This document shows, piece by piece, positions 41,507 through 50,722 of a stretch of DNA of 64,000 bases (position 1 is the stretch's first letter; each line of letters begins with the position of its first letter). Source of the stretch: JABMMZ01 sp040386935 (lineage in GTDB: Bacteria; Bacteroidota; Bacteroidia; NS11-12g; UBA955); contig JAZKEQ010000034.1 of NCBI GenBank assembly GCA_040386935.1, positions 28,063 to 92,062 of the forward strand, written 5' to 3'. Both the position numbers and the translations under genes were made by a program. The notes beneath the pieces were generated by a model that was given only the letters and a program-made list of their open reading frames with translations, was not told where the DNA came from and did no database searches.

Positions 41507-42403
41507 ATGCAACAAGAGATAATAAACGACTGCCTCTTAGGAGGGCCAATTAATCCGGTGAATTTAAAACCTATTACTACTAGTCTAACAATTGAATATT
41601 ACCAAGAAGCAGTAGGTAATGTAAAAATAACTATTCCCGCATACAATGAACTACTTACAGGGGATTTTGAACGATATATTATAGCTGGAATTACACGTAA
41701 CGCTTTTGATAGAAAAGAAGAACCCCCTCTCATTGATAGTACCTTCATCAGAAGTGGATATAAGGACTATAATCCACCCTTTGATTTCAAGGAAAAAGAA
41801 TCACATTTAGTAAGATATATATATGAACAGTTTGGAAGAGAAAATAGATCATTTGATTTTAGGCAATATACGGATTGCCCAATTGCATATGCTGAACCTA
41901 ACGAATTTATAAGACTTGTAGAATCTCTAAAGGAAAATCATTGGATAAGGATTGATAAAACTATTCCATTGTCAAGGAGCAGAAAACATTATGTAGGTAT
42001 TAGAATGACTATGAATGGTAGGCAGGAAGCAGAAAAATTGATTCCACAAATCCCACTTATTGGCCTTGTTAATCAAGAAATAACAACTGGAAGTGAAATT
42101 ATTGACGAAAGAATAAATCACGCAAAAAATCTTTTTCTAAAGAGTATGTCCACTATGGATGACAAACGTTCTGCATGCGAAGCATTAAGTCATGTTTTAG
42201 AGCCTTTAAGAGATGATTTAGAAGAGTTTTTTAGCACTCCTGATGTAAGTGATTTTTTTCAAATTGTGAATCGGTTTGATATAAGGCATAATAAATCTTC
42301 TACAATAAGTTTTAAATACGAAGAACAATTAGAATGGGTGTTTTATACTTTATTAAATACTATTAGTACATTTGTCAAACTTAAGAAAAAATTCAAAAAT
42401 TAA
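41507..42403 (+). CDS. HEPN-like protein, first gene of a putative two-gene defence operon
   Basis: A 298-residue protein. The N-terminal and central parts (about 75-180) look like a winged-helix or similar small domain with SRSRKHYVGIRMTMNGRQEAEK, a beta-hairpin followed by a helix. The C-terminal third is helical and contains NRFDIRHN at 255-262, which fits the HEPN ribonuclease pattern R-phi-x3-H with Arg256 and His261, although related proteins often have Asn in place of the Arg and may be inactive. It is followed after nine bases by the Mrr-like nuclease gene, which starts with TTG. A sensor or RNase role for this subunit is inferred. Confidence 0.6.
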   Translation: MQQEIINDCLLGGPINPVNLKPITTSLTIEYYQEAVGNVKITIPAYNELLTGDFERYIIAGITRNAFDRKEEPPLIDSTFIRSGYKDYNPPFDFKEKESHLVRYIYEQFGRENRSFDFRQYTDCPIAYAEPNEFIRLVESLKENHWIRIDKTIPLSRSRKHYVGIRMTMNGRQEAEKLIPQIPLIGLVNQEITTGSEIIDERINHAKNLFLKSMSTMDDKRSACEALSHVLEPLRDDLEEFFSTPDVSDFFQIVNRFDIRHNKSSTISFKYEEQLEWVFYTLLNTISTFVKLKKKFKN

Positions 42404-42412
42404 AAATATCTA

Positions 42413-43558
42413 TTGAAAGCACCAAAAACATTGAGACCTCCTTCAAATTGGCAAGATTTTGAAAAATTATGCAAGCAACTTTGGGGTGAAATATGGAAAT
42501 GTCCTGAGATTGTTAGACACGGTAGAGCAGGGCAGGTTCAGCATGGTGTAGATGTTTATGGAATACCAACTGGAGAAAATGAATATTACGGAATTCAATG
42601 CAAAGGGAAAGATGAAAATCTAAAGTCACAATTTAGCAAAGACGAAGTAATATCAGAGGTTGAGAAGGCGAAAAAGTTTTCACCGCCATTAAAAAAATAT
42701 TATTTAGCGACTACTGCACCAAAAGATACCAAAATTGAAGAATATGTAAGAAACATTAATTTAGAAAATAAAAAGGCAGGGCTATTTGAGGTTTATTTAT
42801 TTTCATGGGAGGATATTGTAGACTTAATTGATGCAAATAAAGAAACCCATGACTTGTATTTAAATAGTCAAAATTATAAGACAAACAAAAATGCTATCGT
42901 CACTTTTAGAAACAATCTCAATGAAATTACATTATCTCCTAGATTTGAAAAGATTGAAAGGCGATATAGGTCTATAAGTCTTAATAAAGGGGATTATGCG
43001 GTATATAAAAAAATTCAATCTATGGACAAGATTCATTCTGCTGGTAGTATTAAATCTCCCCCCTTATCTGAAACATTAACGAATCTTAGCTATTCTCCGT
43101 TCCAGTTCATAATTTTTAATTCAGGGATAGAATCACTAGAACAATATAAGTTGTTATTTGAATTTAAAGGCGAAATAGAAACATTTAGCGATAACAATAC
43201 TGAGTCAAAGGGATTGCACCAATATAGACAAAAATACATTAGTGATATTTTAAAAAGAAATGAAATAGGCGGAGAAGTAATCCCCTTAACATCAACGATA
43301 CTTGTCGGTGATGATAAATATATTTCTGATGAGATCTTTTTAAAGCCATACCCGAAGGAATATGAAATTATTGTAGAATGGAAGCTAATTTCTAATGATT
43401 ATAAACAGCAAGGTGAATTAAAAATTCTTGTTAACCCATATATTGAAACTAGAAGGGTAACAATTTGGGAAGATGATATAAAGGGAGAAGATGAAGACCT
43501 CGCACCAGCAAATGAAAGAGTGGAAGAAGAATTTAAAGATGTTATTAAAAGTGAATAA
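42413..43558 (+). CDS. Mrr-like restriction endonuclease with C-terminal unknown domain
   Basis: A 381-residue protein that starts at TTG, nine bases after the HEPN-like gene. The N-terminal 150 residues are a PD-(D/E)xK domain of Mrr type: helix WQDFEKLCKQLWGEIW with Glu17, then GRAGQVQHGVDVYG with Asp47, then YYGIQCKGK with Gln62 and Lys64, the QxK variant of the motif, followed by VEKAKKF and YLATTAPKD. The same N-terminal domain is found fused to sensor modules in several antiviral NTPases. The C-terminal 200 residues are unrecognised, beta-rich and end in an acidic tail (DDIKGEDEDL). It probably cleaves DNA when the operon is triggered; the trigger is not visible. Confidence 0.8.
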   Translation: MKAPKTLRPPSNWQDFEKLCKQLWGEIWKCPEIVRHGRAGQVQHGVDVYGIPTGENEYYGIQCKGKDENLKSQFSKDEVISEVEKAKKFSPPLKKYYLATTAPKDTKIEEYVRNINLENKKAGLFEVYLFSWEDIVDLIDANKETHDLYLNSQNYKTNKNAIVTFRNNLNEITLSPRFEKIERRYRSISLNKGDYAVYKKIQSMDKIHSAGSIKSPPLSETLTNLSYSPFQFIIFNSGIESLEQYKLLFEFKGEIETFSDNNTESKGLHQYRQKYISDILKRNEIGGEVIPLTSTILVGDDKYISDEIFLKPYPKEYEIIVEWKLISNDYKQQGELKILVNPYIETRRVTIWEDDIKGEDEDLAPANERVEEEFKDVIKSE

Positions 43559-43702
43559 TTTAAGTATGCCAAACTTATATGCTAGGCTGTATTAAATATA
43601 AAAATAGCAAGGTTAGGAATATACATTTATAGAATATGAGGATTTATATATTCCCCAAAAAGTTCGACATTTCGCGCATTGCCTCCACTTACAAAAACAT
43701 AG

Positions 43703-43732
43703 ACCCGCCCACAAGGCGGGTTTTTAGTTTTT
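43703..43732 (+). terminator. Intrinsic terminator downstream of the Mrr-like gene
   Basis: ACCCGCC (43703-43709), five-base loop, GGCGGGT (43715-43721), then a T-rich run. It is preceded at about 43661-43690 by a stretch that resembles the 3' end of a tRNA or tmRNA. Confidence 0.85.
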
Positions 43733-43735
43733 GTT

Positions 43736-43780
43736 GCCCTGTGTTGTGTCCGCAGCGCAGCAAGGGCTCTAACACAGGGC
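43736..43780. repeat. 45-bp direct repeat with terminal inverted arms, copy 2
   Basis: Begins GCCCTGTGTTGTGTCCGCAG and ends AACACAGGGC; the ends form a perfect 10-bp stem. It has the same orientation as copy 1 at 40389. The pair brackets about 3.3 kb with three complete genes. Confidence 0.9.
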
Positions 43781-43881
43781 AATATCTTGAAGTATGTCAA
43801 TCTTCTACTTTTTAATCTTTATTTTTTATTTAAAATCAAACTTTGTAATTTTACAATAGTCGAATTTATACAAAATATCCA

Positions 43882-44856
43882 ATGAAAAAGTACCGTGGTT
43901 TTAAAAATCGCCAGTTGAAATTTATATTGCTGTTAGTAATTTCATTTTATAAGACAGCAGCAGCACAAACTTTTTTTGAAGATAAAACCAATATATATTC
44001 TTTTGTCTCTATGGCATCAGTATCTCAGTGTTGCAATTATATTTCTTACTTATTCAGAGATTCAATGCACCTAGATTCAATCGGAGTAAATGATGATGAA
44101 TACTATACCGTTTATCAAAAAGCCTATATGAATGAAATGGATTCAGTCTATCATTTGAAAGTAGCAGGCAAACGGGTTTATTATTCGGGTTATTTTGATA
44201 TTGGAAGTTACGCGATGGATCAGTTGATTTATGATTTTAATTATCAGGTTGGAGATACTTTTACATTGGAAGCAGAGATTAAATATAAATTCAAAGTGGA
44301 CAGTATAAAGAACTTATTATATCTTGATAATAAAACAAGGGCAACAGTGTATTACACTGTGAATGGTCAACCTATGGTTGCTGCTGAAGGCATAGGCTCT
44401 ATGAAGCGCCTTTTGTATTTTAAAAAATTCAATTTGCCTGTTAAAGATTTCCCTAATAGTAATAAAGTAATTGCAGTTTGTAAAGCGTCGGATACACTGG
44501 TATATTTTGATGGTCGCTTAATGCGTGAGAAGGATACAATCTATCAACCAACTTGTGATAAAAAAACATTGTATAGATATGTTGACCATGCATCTGCAGA
44601 CTTGAATAGTATTGGTGGAAATCGTTTTATGTTGTATCCAAATCCGGCTAATGATTTAATTCATGTGCAATTAATAAAACCGGTTATAGGTAAAGTTTAT
44701 TTGTATAATCAATTGGGACAATTGTTGTTGCAATTTGACCTCGAAAATCAGGAAAGTTTTGATATTCCTTTGGAAGGAATACGTTCAAAATTAATATTTA
44801 TTAAGATTGAATCAAATGAGATTAATGGAAGTAAAACCATCATAAAAGTAAATTAA
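43882..44856 (+). CDS. T9SS-exported protein of unknown function
   Basis: A 324-residue protein with a signal peptide (hydrophobic FILLLVISFYKTAAAQ). A beta-rich central domain has many Tyr and Asp residues (YYTVYQKAYMNEMDSVYHLK). A C-terminal type A sorting domain of about 80 residues begins FMLYPNPANDLIHVQL, continues VYLYNQLGQLLLQ and ends GSKTIIKVN. Family knowledge: this domain sends the protein through the type 9 secretion system, with cleavage and attachment or release at the surface. The central domain is not recognised. It is the first of a run of plus-strand genes after the defence island. Confidence 0.85.
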   Translation: MKKYRGFKNRQLKFILLLVISFYKTAAAQTFFEDKTNIYSFVSMASVSQCCNYISYLFRDSMHLDSIGVNDDEYYTVYQKAYMNEMDSVYHLKVAGKRVYYSGYFDIGSYAMDQLIYDFNYQVGDTFTLEAEIKYKFKVDSIKNLLYLDNKTRATVYYTVNGQPMVAAEGIGSMKRLLYFKKFNLPVKDFPNSNKVIAVCKASDTLVYFDGRLMREKDTIYQPTCDKKTLYRYVDHASADLNSIGGNRFMLYPNPANDLIHVQLIKPVIGKVYLYNQLGQLLLQFDLENQESFDIPLEGIRSKLIFIKIESNEINGSKTIIKVN

Positions 44857-44873
44857 TTAAAAGTATAAAGTAA

Positions 44874-45359
44874 ATGCCTACCCATCTTGATAAATGTTAT
44901 ATTTTGTTATCTAAAGCAATTTCACTTTTAGACTACGATACCTATAGAGGATATTACAATCAAAAGTCTGATACTTTTTTTGGTGTTGAAATGCATAATG
45001 CGTTGCCACAACCTGCTTTTTGGAATAGTTACACAGAGTCTAAGCACACACATCAACATACTTATGAAGTAGAACAAATTGGAAAGGAGTATGTTGTGCT
45101 TTTGCCATTAATTCCTATGGCTGACAGAATGATTTTTTTCGATAATTTTTTAAAAGAACATGATTTAAATTTAGATTTCTTTACGAGGTTTGGACCAGTC
45201 AATTATTTAAGAGATTGTGATGTTGATGCTGAATTTAAAAAAATGGGGTATGAGCTTGCAATGGCTTGGGATAAAGCTAAAGTACTTTTTATTAGCTCCT
45301 ATTATGAAACATTAGCATTTCACTATGGATTAACATTAGACTCTAATTTTTTATATTAA
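44874..45359 (+). CDS. Hypothetical cytosolic protein
   Basis: A 161-residue soluble protein, acidic and rich in aromatic residues and His (KHTHQHTYEVEQIGKEYVVL, PLIPMADRMIFFDNFLKEH). There is no signal peptide, membrane segment or recognisable catalytic motif. It starts 17 bases after the T9SS protein gene and is followed after 10 bases by a small membrane-protein gene, so the three or four genes here may be co-transcribed. Family not recognised. Confidence 0.65.
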   Translation: MPTHLDKCYILLSKAISLLDYDTYRGYYNQKSDTFFGVEMHNALPQPAFWNSYTESKHTHQHTYEVEQIGKEYVVLLPLIPMADRMIFFDNFLKEHDLNLDFFTRFGPVNYLRDCDVDAEFKKMGYELAMAWDKAKVLFISSYYETLAFHYGLTLDSNFLY

Positions 45360-45369
45360 TGATGGCCTA

Positions 45370-45840
45370 ATGCAAGTGATTTTAGACATTCCCCAAGTCA
45401 GCTTAAAAGATATTTTAAAAGAAGGTGTTGTTCGCTTATTATTAAACATAATTAAATGGTGTTTAGTCATTTTAATAATTGCACTTTTTGCAAATGATAA
45501 ACAATTCATTTGTTGGTCTTTGCTCGGCATAGGCGTACTTGTTCTAAAGCTATTGATGATGACTCCAACTTTTGTCAATTACCTCTACTGCGTTGAAGTA
45601 GATGGTGATCGAGTAACAATGTATTACAATTATTTTAAGAAGATAAAAAAAGTGGCAACATCAATTAGTAATTTCAAAGTCAGGTCCTATGAAAAAGCAT
45701 GTGGAGTTACATTCTTTATTGTTGAGCAAAAACAACCATATAAATTCATTATCAAGCAATGCCGATATGGATTCTGGATACAACTTGAATCAACTGAGCT
45801 TTTAAGGCCTTATGCAGCTTCATTAGATTATATCAAATAA
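45370..45840 (+). CDS. Small membrane protein with PH-like C-terminal part
   Basis: A 156-residue protein with two adjacent membrane segments (about residues 22-42 and 47-68, LLLNIIKWCLVILIIALFA and SLLGIGVLVLKLLMM). A cytosolic strand-rich region follows (VEVDGDRVTMYYNYFKKIKK), which resembles the bacterial PH domain found in many two-TM proteins. It is followed after one base by another membrane-protein gene. No enzymatic motif; function unknown. Confidence 0.65.
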   Translation: MQVILDIPQVSLKDILKEGVVRLLLNIIKWCLVILIIALFANDKQFICWSLLGIGVLVLKLLMMTPTFVNYLYCVEVDGDRVTMYYNYFKKIKKVATSISNFKVRSYEKACGVTFFIVEQKQPYKFIIKQCRYGFWIQLESTELLRPYAASLDYIK

Positions 45841-45841
45841 C

Positions 45842-46231
45842 ATGAAATTAAAATTCAAGCATTTCATTATTGTAGCAGGGATAGCCCTCTTTTTCTACAT
45901 ATTCATATGGCCATTTATTGTTGTAAAAATTATTGAAATGGATTCCGGCAAGACAAGAGCACATATTACAACAATACAAACGAATTTCTCAAGAACAGGT
46001 GATATTAGCGGGCGATCAATCAGTGAACAGAGGGGTTCTTTTAGTGGTAGGGTGGATATAAGCTATTACTATCAAATTAATGGCAAAATATATCGTTTTG
46101 AAGAAAATTTTGATTACTTAGATATTTTAGAAATATCGGGTAAGAAAGAAGTGATATTAGATTTAAGCGATATGGAGTACCTCCCTATTACCTATTCAAA
46201 AAAATACCCTTCCTTGCACTTAGTTAAATAA
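45842..46231 (+). CDS. Small membrane protein (DUF3592-like)
   Basis: A 129-residue protein with one strong N-terminal membrane helix (FIIVAGIALFFYIFIWPFIVV) and a strand-rich extracytoplasmic part with VDISYYYQINGKIYRFEEN and a terminal TYSKKYPSLH. Single- or two-TM proteins of the DUF3592 type share this pattern, namely a helix, then a YxYxVxGxxY strand and a closing region with YxPxxP-like residues; the resemblance is loose. It starts one base after the preceding gene, so the two are probably translated together. Confidence 0.6.
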   Translation: MKLKFKHFIIVAGIALFFYIFIWPFIVVKIIEMDSGKTRAHITTIQTNFSRTGDISGRSISEQRGSFSGRVDISYYYQINGKIYRFEENFDYLDILEISGKKEVILDLSDMEYLPITYSKKYPSLHLVK

Positions 46232-46285
46232 AAAAACTTGTTTTTCTGTAAATTTTGTACATTTACGGTCTCAATCCAATTTTTT

Positions 46286-48418
46286 ATGAATACAAAAGTC
46301 ATACTCTCTATCATGGCTTTGGCCATATTTTCCCTTAGCAGCAAGGCGCAAAACGGTCTCGACTTTGATGGGACTGACGACAGAGTGGATTGCGGCAACG
46401 ACACCTCCGTCCAAATCACCGGAAAAAAAATAACCCTCGAAGCGTGGATTTATCCCACTGCGTGGAAAACCAATGTTTACGAAGGCAATGTCATCAATAA
46501 AGAATACAATACCAGCAACTACGGCTACATGCTGAGAGTGGGTGGTTCGGGTCAGTTGAATTTTGCAATAGGAGATGGTACCTGGCGAGAACTTACTACC
46601 GGCTCAATACTAAAACTGAATGCCTGGCAACACATTGCAGCCACCTATGACGGCACTAAAATGCGGGTGTACCTGAACGGTGTGGCAGTTGACTCTTCTA
46701 CGGTTACAGCTTCTATCAGTGTAACATCAAGCACCAATCTGCTGTTGGGTGGTCATTTAACCTATACCCGTTACTACCAGGGCATGATGGACGAGGTGAG
46801 AATATGGAACACTACACGTAGTGCCAATGAATTGTATGATGGCATGTACAGTGAGATATGCGACCATACTGATGGTTTGAGAGCGTATTACAAATTCAAT
46901 CACGGCAAACCGGGTCAATACAATTTATCCGTTAAATCACTGGCCGATTTAAGTGGTTGGGGCAATGTTGGGACACTTAAAGGATTTACATTAAATGGTG
47001 GGGCATCTAATTGGTTGAGATCACAAACATTTAACAGAACTGTTGCTAATACAAATGATACATTGGCGATTTGTGAAATTTTTAGAAGTCCAAGCGGTAA
47101 ATACACCTGGAATAAATCAGGTGTGTACAACGATACGCTTTCTACCTGGATGGGTTGCGACAGTGTCATCACCATTTACCTGACCATCAAAAAGAATACC
47201 TTTAGAAACATGAGTGTGTATGCTTGTAAAAGCTATACCGGCCCTAGTGGTTTATACACCTGGACAGCCACAGGTACTTATAAGGATTATTTAAAAAATT
47301 ATTTAAAATGCGACAGTATCATCACAATTTTCTTAAAAATAGGGGGCTCAAGAGATACAGTAAAAATAACGGTGTGTAACAGCTATAAAAGCCCTGCCGG
47401 AAAAGTATATACCAATAGCGGTTTCTACACCGATTCATTGTTGAATTACAGGGGATGTGATAGTGTCATCGTTACTAATTTATCAGTGAATAGTAGTACT
47501 TATGCCACCCATTCATACAGAATTTGCCGCACCTTTATCAGTCCGAGTAATAAGTATGTGTACAAGCAAACAGGCGTTTATGGCGATACCATAAAAAATG
47601 CGAAGGGTTGCGACAGTGTGCTGACAATTAACATTACCAATATCAGTAGCAGCAGCACTGTTCAAAAAATTGGATGTGGCAAATACATCAGCCCGAGCGG
47701 TAAGTATACCTGGACCCAATCAGGAACTTATAAAGATACCATAACCAATTATTTCGGTTGCGATAGTGTTGTCAATATTCAGCTGAGTATCAGAAATTCA
47801 TCAACCGGCAGTATAACAGTAACAGCCTGTCGTTCATACCTGAGTCCTTCAAAAAGAAGAGTGTGGAAAAGCACTGCTGTATACAAGGATACTATTACAA
47901 ATGTGGCTGGGTGCGACAGTGTTATAACCGTTAATTTGACCATCAATAATGTAGATGCCAGTGCATCGCAGTCGGGTAAGGTGCTAACAGCCACAAATAC
48001 AACAGGCACTTACCAATGGTTGAACTGTTCGCAGGCCATGGCCATTGTGCCAAATGAAACACAGCAATCATTTACTGCAAAAGCCAATGGGTCGTATGCG
48101 GTAGAGGTTACTGAAAATTCATGCAAGGATACTTCCGCTTGCTTTACAGTAAGTGGTGTTAATATTAAATCCATATTCAATTCGGGGGTATTTACAATAG
48201 CGCCTAATCCAACATCAGGTAATTTTACAGTGACACTACCGGAAGCCAATGATCAAATCACCATCAGAGTGATAGATGTATCCGGCAAAGTGGTTTTTGA
48301 ACAGTCTTACAATTCAATGAAAGCAGTTCAATTGCAGCTGGATCAATCACCGGGCATGTATTTGCTGGTAGTAAAAGGGACCAATTTTAATGGGGTGCAG
48401 TATTTAATTGTTCAGTAA
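46286..48418 (+). CDS. LamG-domain T9SS cargo protein with six Cys repeats
   Basis: The frame is open from 46238, but the ATG at 46286 begins an ideal signal peptide (MNTKVILSIMALAIFSLSSKA) and is chosen (710 residues). A LamG/concanavalin-like domain covers about 25-200 (ALNFDG-type opening GLDFDGTDDRVDCG, then LEAWIYP and MMDEVRIWN). Six modules of roughly 60-70 residues follow, each with CxxxxSPSGKYTW-like start, GxYxDT and GCDSVxxxxL. An Ig-like segment is followed by a type A sorting domain (FTIAPNPTSGNFTVTLPE to GVQYLIVQ). The repeats probably form an extended stalk with paired Cys residues, with the LamG domain for ligand or sugar binding. A surface adhesin role is inferred. Confidence 0.88.
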   Translation: MNTKVILSIMALAIFSLSSKAQNGLDFDGTDDRVDCGNDTSVQITGKKITLEAWIYPTAWKTNVYEGNVINKEYNTSNYGYMLRVGGSGQLNFAIGDGTWRELTTGSILKLNAWQHIAATYDGTKMRVYLNGVAVDSSTVTASISVTSSTNLLLGGHLTYTRYYQGMMDEVRIWNTTRSANELYDGMYSEICDHTDGLRAYYKFNHGKPGQYNLSVKSLADLSGWGNVGTLKGFTLNGGASNWLRSQTFNRTVANTNDTLAICEIFRSPSGKYTWNKSGVYNDTLSTWMGCDSVITIYLTIKKNTFRNMSVYACKSYTGPSGLYTWTATGTYKDYLKNYLKCDSIITIFLKIGGSRDTVKITVCNSYKSPAGKVYTNSGFYTDSLLNYRGCDSVIVTNLSVNSSTYATHSYRICRTFISPSNKYVYKQTGVYGDTIKNAKGCDSVLTINITNISSSSTVQKIGCGKYISPSGKYTWTQSGTYKDTITNYFGCDSVVNIQLSIRNSSTGSITVTACRSYLSPSKRRVWKSTAVYKDTITNVAGCDSVITVNLTINNVDASASQSGKVLTATNTTGTYQWLNCSQAMAIVPNETQQSFTAKANGSYAVEVTENSCKDTSACFTVSGVNIKSIFNSGVFTIAPNPTSGNFTVTLPEANDQITIRVIDVSGKVVFEQSYNSMKAVQLQLDQSPGMYLLVVKGTNFNGVQYLIVQ

Positions 48419-48559
48419 TTTTTACAAGCAATAGCATTTTAATTTTTATTGGGACTGTTTTTTTAATAAAATTGTAAAATTTGCTACAATTATTGGGTAA
48501 TTCACGTCTATGCACTTATATAGCATAAGATTCCATTACTCATCTCTAAAAGCCATTAC

Positions 48560-50659
48560 ATGTCAGGAAAAAAACAGCCGATTAAACCAACTCAAAGCCA
48601 ACCACCAATAGAAAAAAAAGTGGTAAAAGCACCTGCAAAATTTAATGCTGATACGAACCCTGTTTGGAAGAAAGTATTTTGGATAACAGTCATCACTTGC
48701 GCTCTCATCATGCTCATCAGTGGATGGGGGACAGGGTATCACAGTGATGAAATGGACCAGAATGCCTATGGCAAGGCTGTCACTCAGTTTTATTTGTCGG
48801 GGGGTAAGGATACATCCTTTTTACATTTGAAATTACCTGATGGGGAAATGGTGGCTGAGCAAATCAAAACTTACGGTGGTTTATTTGATGTCATTGTCAA
48901 TGGAATTACCGGTGTATTGAATTTAAAATATGAGTACGATGTCAGGCATTTCATCATTCAATTGGTGAGTTTATTGTCGATGTTATTGGCATCGCTGATT
49001 GTACTGAAACTTACGGGAGGGTATAAGTCGGCACTCATTACCTTTATTCTGATATTTTTAACACCCACTTATTTTGGGCATTCATTGATGAACAGCAGGG
49101 ATATTCCGTTTGCATTTGGCTATGTTTTGGGTTTGTATATGTTGATTCGATTTTTTCAGGAATTCAAGCCGGGTAATTATAAGATCACCCTTCTACTAGC
49201 TCTGGCAATAGGCATATCCATGTCGGTTAGGATAGGGGGCATTATATTGTATGGGGTAATGGGGGTAATGTTTGTGGTAATGTGTCTGACCGACAATACC
49301 TGGTTGAATTATTTGAAAGCAACACGCAATTATGCAAAATACGCCCTGCACATTGTCATACTCACAGTTGTGCCATATAGTATTGCTGTATTTTCACATC
49401 CATTCATCTGGTCGGCTCCCATCGATAATTTTATTTTTTGTATCAATACAGCAAAGAAATTTCCCAATAAAATTCCTTTAGCGTTTAAAGGTGAAATTTA
49501 TAATTCCTTAACAATTCCTGATGATTATTTAACCACATGGCTGGGCATTACCATTCCTGTAGCTGTCTTTGTTTTCTTTAGCATAGGCTTGTTGTTTTTA
49601 ATTGTTTTCAGAAAAAGAATCAGGCATATGAATTACCTGTTGATGATTGCTTTTGCAGGGGTATTTCCCATACTGTATGCCAAGTTCAATTCTTTTGCAT
49701 TGTACACCGGGTGGCGGCATTTATTGTTTGTCTATCCGGCCTTAGTTGTAATAGCGGGTTGCTGGTTTGAGTACATCACCATAAAATCTAAATGGCTGAA
49801 TTACCTGATGCCTTTGGGTGTTGTTTTGTGCTTCAGTCATCCCATTTACTGGATGTCGAAAAATCATCCTTATGAGTATCTCTATTTTAATGAAACATCT
49901 GACGGGTTTGCCAAAAATTATTATTTGTACGAAACAGATGGCTGGCAACTGTCAGTAAAGAAAGCAGTGGAATGGATAAGGGAACAGGATAATTTCAAAA
50001 ACAATCCTCGCAATATTATCTGTACCAATAGTTATTCGCCTGTACGGTCGCTGATACTAGACAAATACGGAGATACGGCCACAAAAGTGGTGTATGGGGG
50101 TTATAATGCCCGTAATACGAAGAACTGGAATTATATGATTTTTAATGTCAATCTTTTGCCACCCTGGTATTTAAAAAACAATTACCCACCGAGCAAAACA
50201 ATCAAAACAATAGATGTAGACGGCAAACCCATTTGTGCCATCCTATACGACAATGTTCGCAACGACTATTTTGGGTTGATGTCGGTCAGCAAAAAAGAAT
50301 ACAGATTAGCCGATTCATTACTATCACTTTATTACAAAGAAGATTCAGTAACTGAAGTGATTATTGAAGGGTATGCCACCTGCAAGGCAGAAGCCGGTGA
50401 TTGGGATGGTAGTTACAGACTTTGTAAGCGAGGGATAAGTCTTTACCCGAATAATATGACCATGTATTACATTTCTGCCATGTATTGTGCCAGAAAAGAG
50501 CGTTATAATGAGGCCATAGATTATTTGCATACAGCGATATCAGTAGGCTATCCATTAAATAAAACTGTGTATGAAAAACTGAGTCAGTTGTATTACCTGA
50601 ATGGAGATGAGGCCACTGCAGAGAAGTATTATCAGGAATGGCTCAAAGCCAAAGAATAG
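48560..50659 (+). CDS. GT-C-type membrane glycosyltransferase with C-terminal TPRs
   Basis: A 699-residue protein. After a Pro/Lys-rich cytosolic N-terminus the first membrane helix (about 38-55) leads into GYHSDEMDQNAYGKAV, where the acidic residues of the first periplasmic loop match the catalytic position of GT39/ArnT-like GT-C enzymes. About ten further membrane segments run to near residue 430, with SRDIPFAFGYV and a GWRHLLFVYP loop typical of this class. A periplasmic domain follows, and the last 110 residues form TPR-like helical pairs (YISAMYCARKERYNEAIDYL). It probably transfers a sugar from a polyprenyl carrier to a glycan or protein; the donor and acceptor are unknown. Confidence 0.75.
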   Translation: MSGKKQPIKPTQSQPPIEKKVVKAPAKFNADTNPVWKKVFWITVITCALIMLISGWGTGYHSDEMDQNAYGKAVTQFYLSGGKDTSFLHLKLPDGEMVAEQIKTYGGLFDVIVNGITGVLNLKYEYDVRHFIIQLVSLLSMLLASLIVLKLTGGYKSALITFILIFLTPTYFGHSLMNSRDIPFAFGYVLGLYMLIRFFQEFKPGNYKITLLLALAIGISMSVRIGGIILYGVMGVMFVVMCLTDNTWLNYLKATRNYAKYALHIVILTVVPYSIAVFSHPFIWSAPIDNFIFCINTAKKFPNKIPLAFKGEIYNSLTIPDDYLTTWLGITIPVAVFVFFSIGLLFLIVFRKRIRHMNYLLMIAFAGVFPILYAKFNSFALYTGWRHLLFVYPALVVIAGCWFEYITIKSKWLNYLMPLGVVLCFSHPIYWMSKNHPYEYLYFNETSDGFAKNYYLYETDGWQLSVKKAVEWIREQDNFKNNPRNIICTNSYSPVRSLILDKYGDTATKVVYGGYNARNTKNWNYMIFNVNLLPPWYLKNNYPPSKTIKTIDVDGKPICAILYDNVRNDYFGLMSVSKKEYRLADSLLSLYYKEDSVTEVIIEGYATCKAEAGDWDGSYRLCKRGISLYPNNMTMYYISAMYCARKERYNEAIDYLHTAISVGYPLNKTVYEKLSQLYYLNGDEATAEKYYQEWLKAKE

Positions 50660-50673
50660 GATACAAAACAAAA

Positions 50674-50703
50674 AACCCGATAGAAATTATCCATCGGGTT
50701 TTT
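50674..50703. terminator. Bidirectional terminator between convergent genes
   Basis: AACCCGAT (50674-50681) pairs with ATCGGGTT (50693-50700). A-run before and T-run after serve both the glycosyltransferase gene and rpmE2. Confidence 0.88.
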
Positions 50704-50722
50704 AAAATATGGGTTGCTGAGA

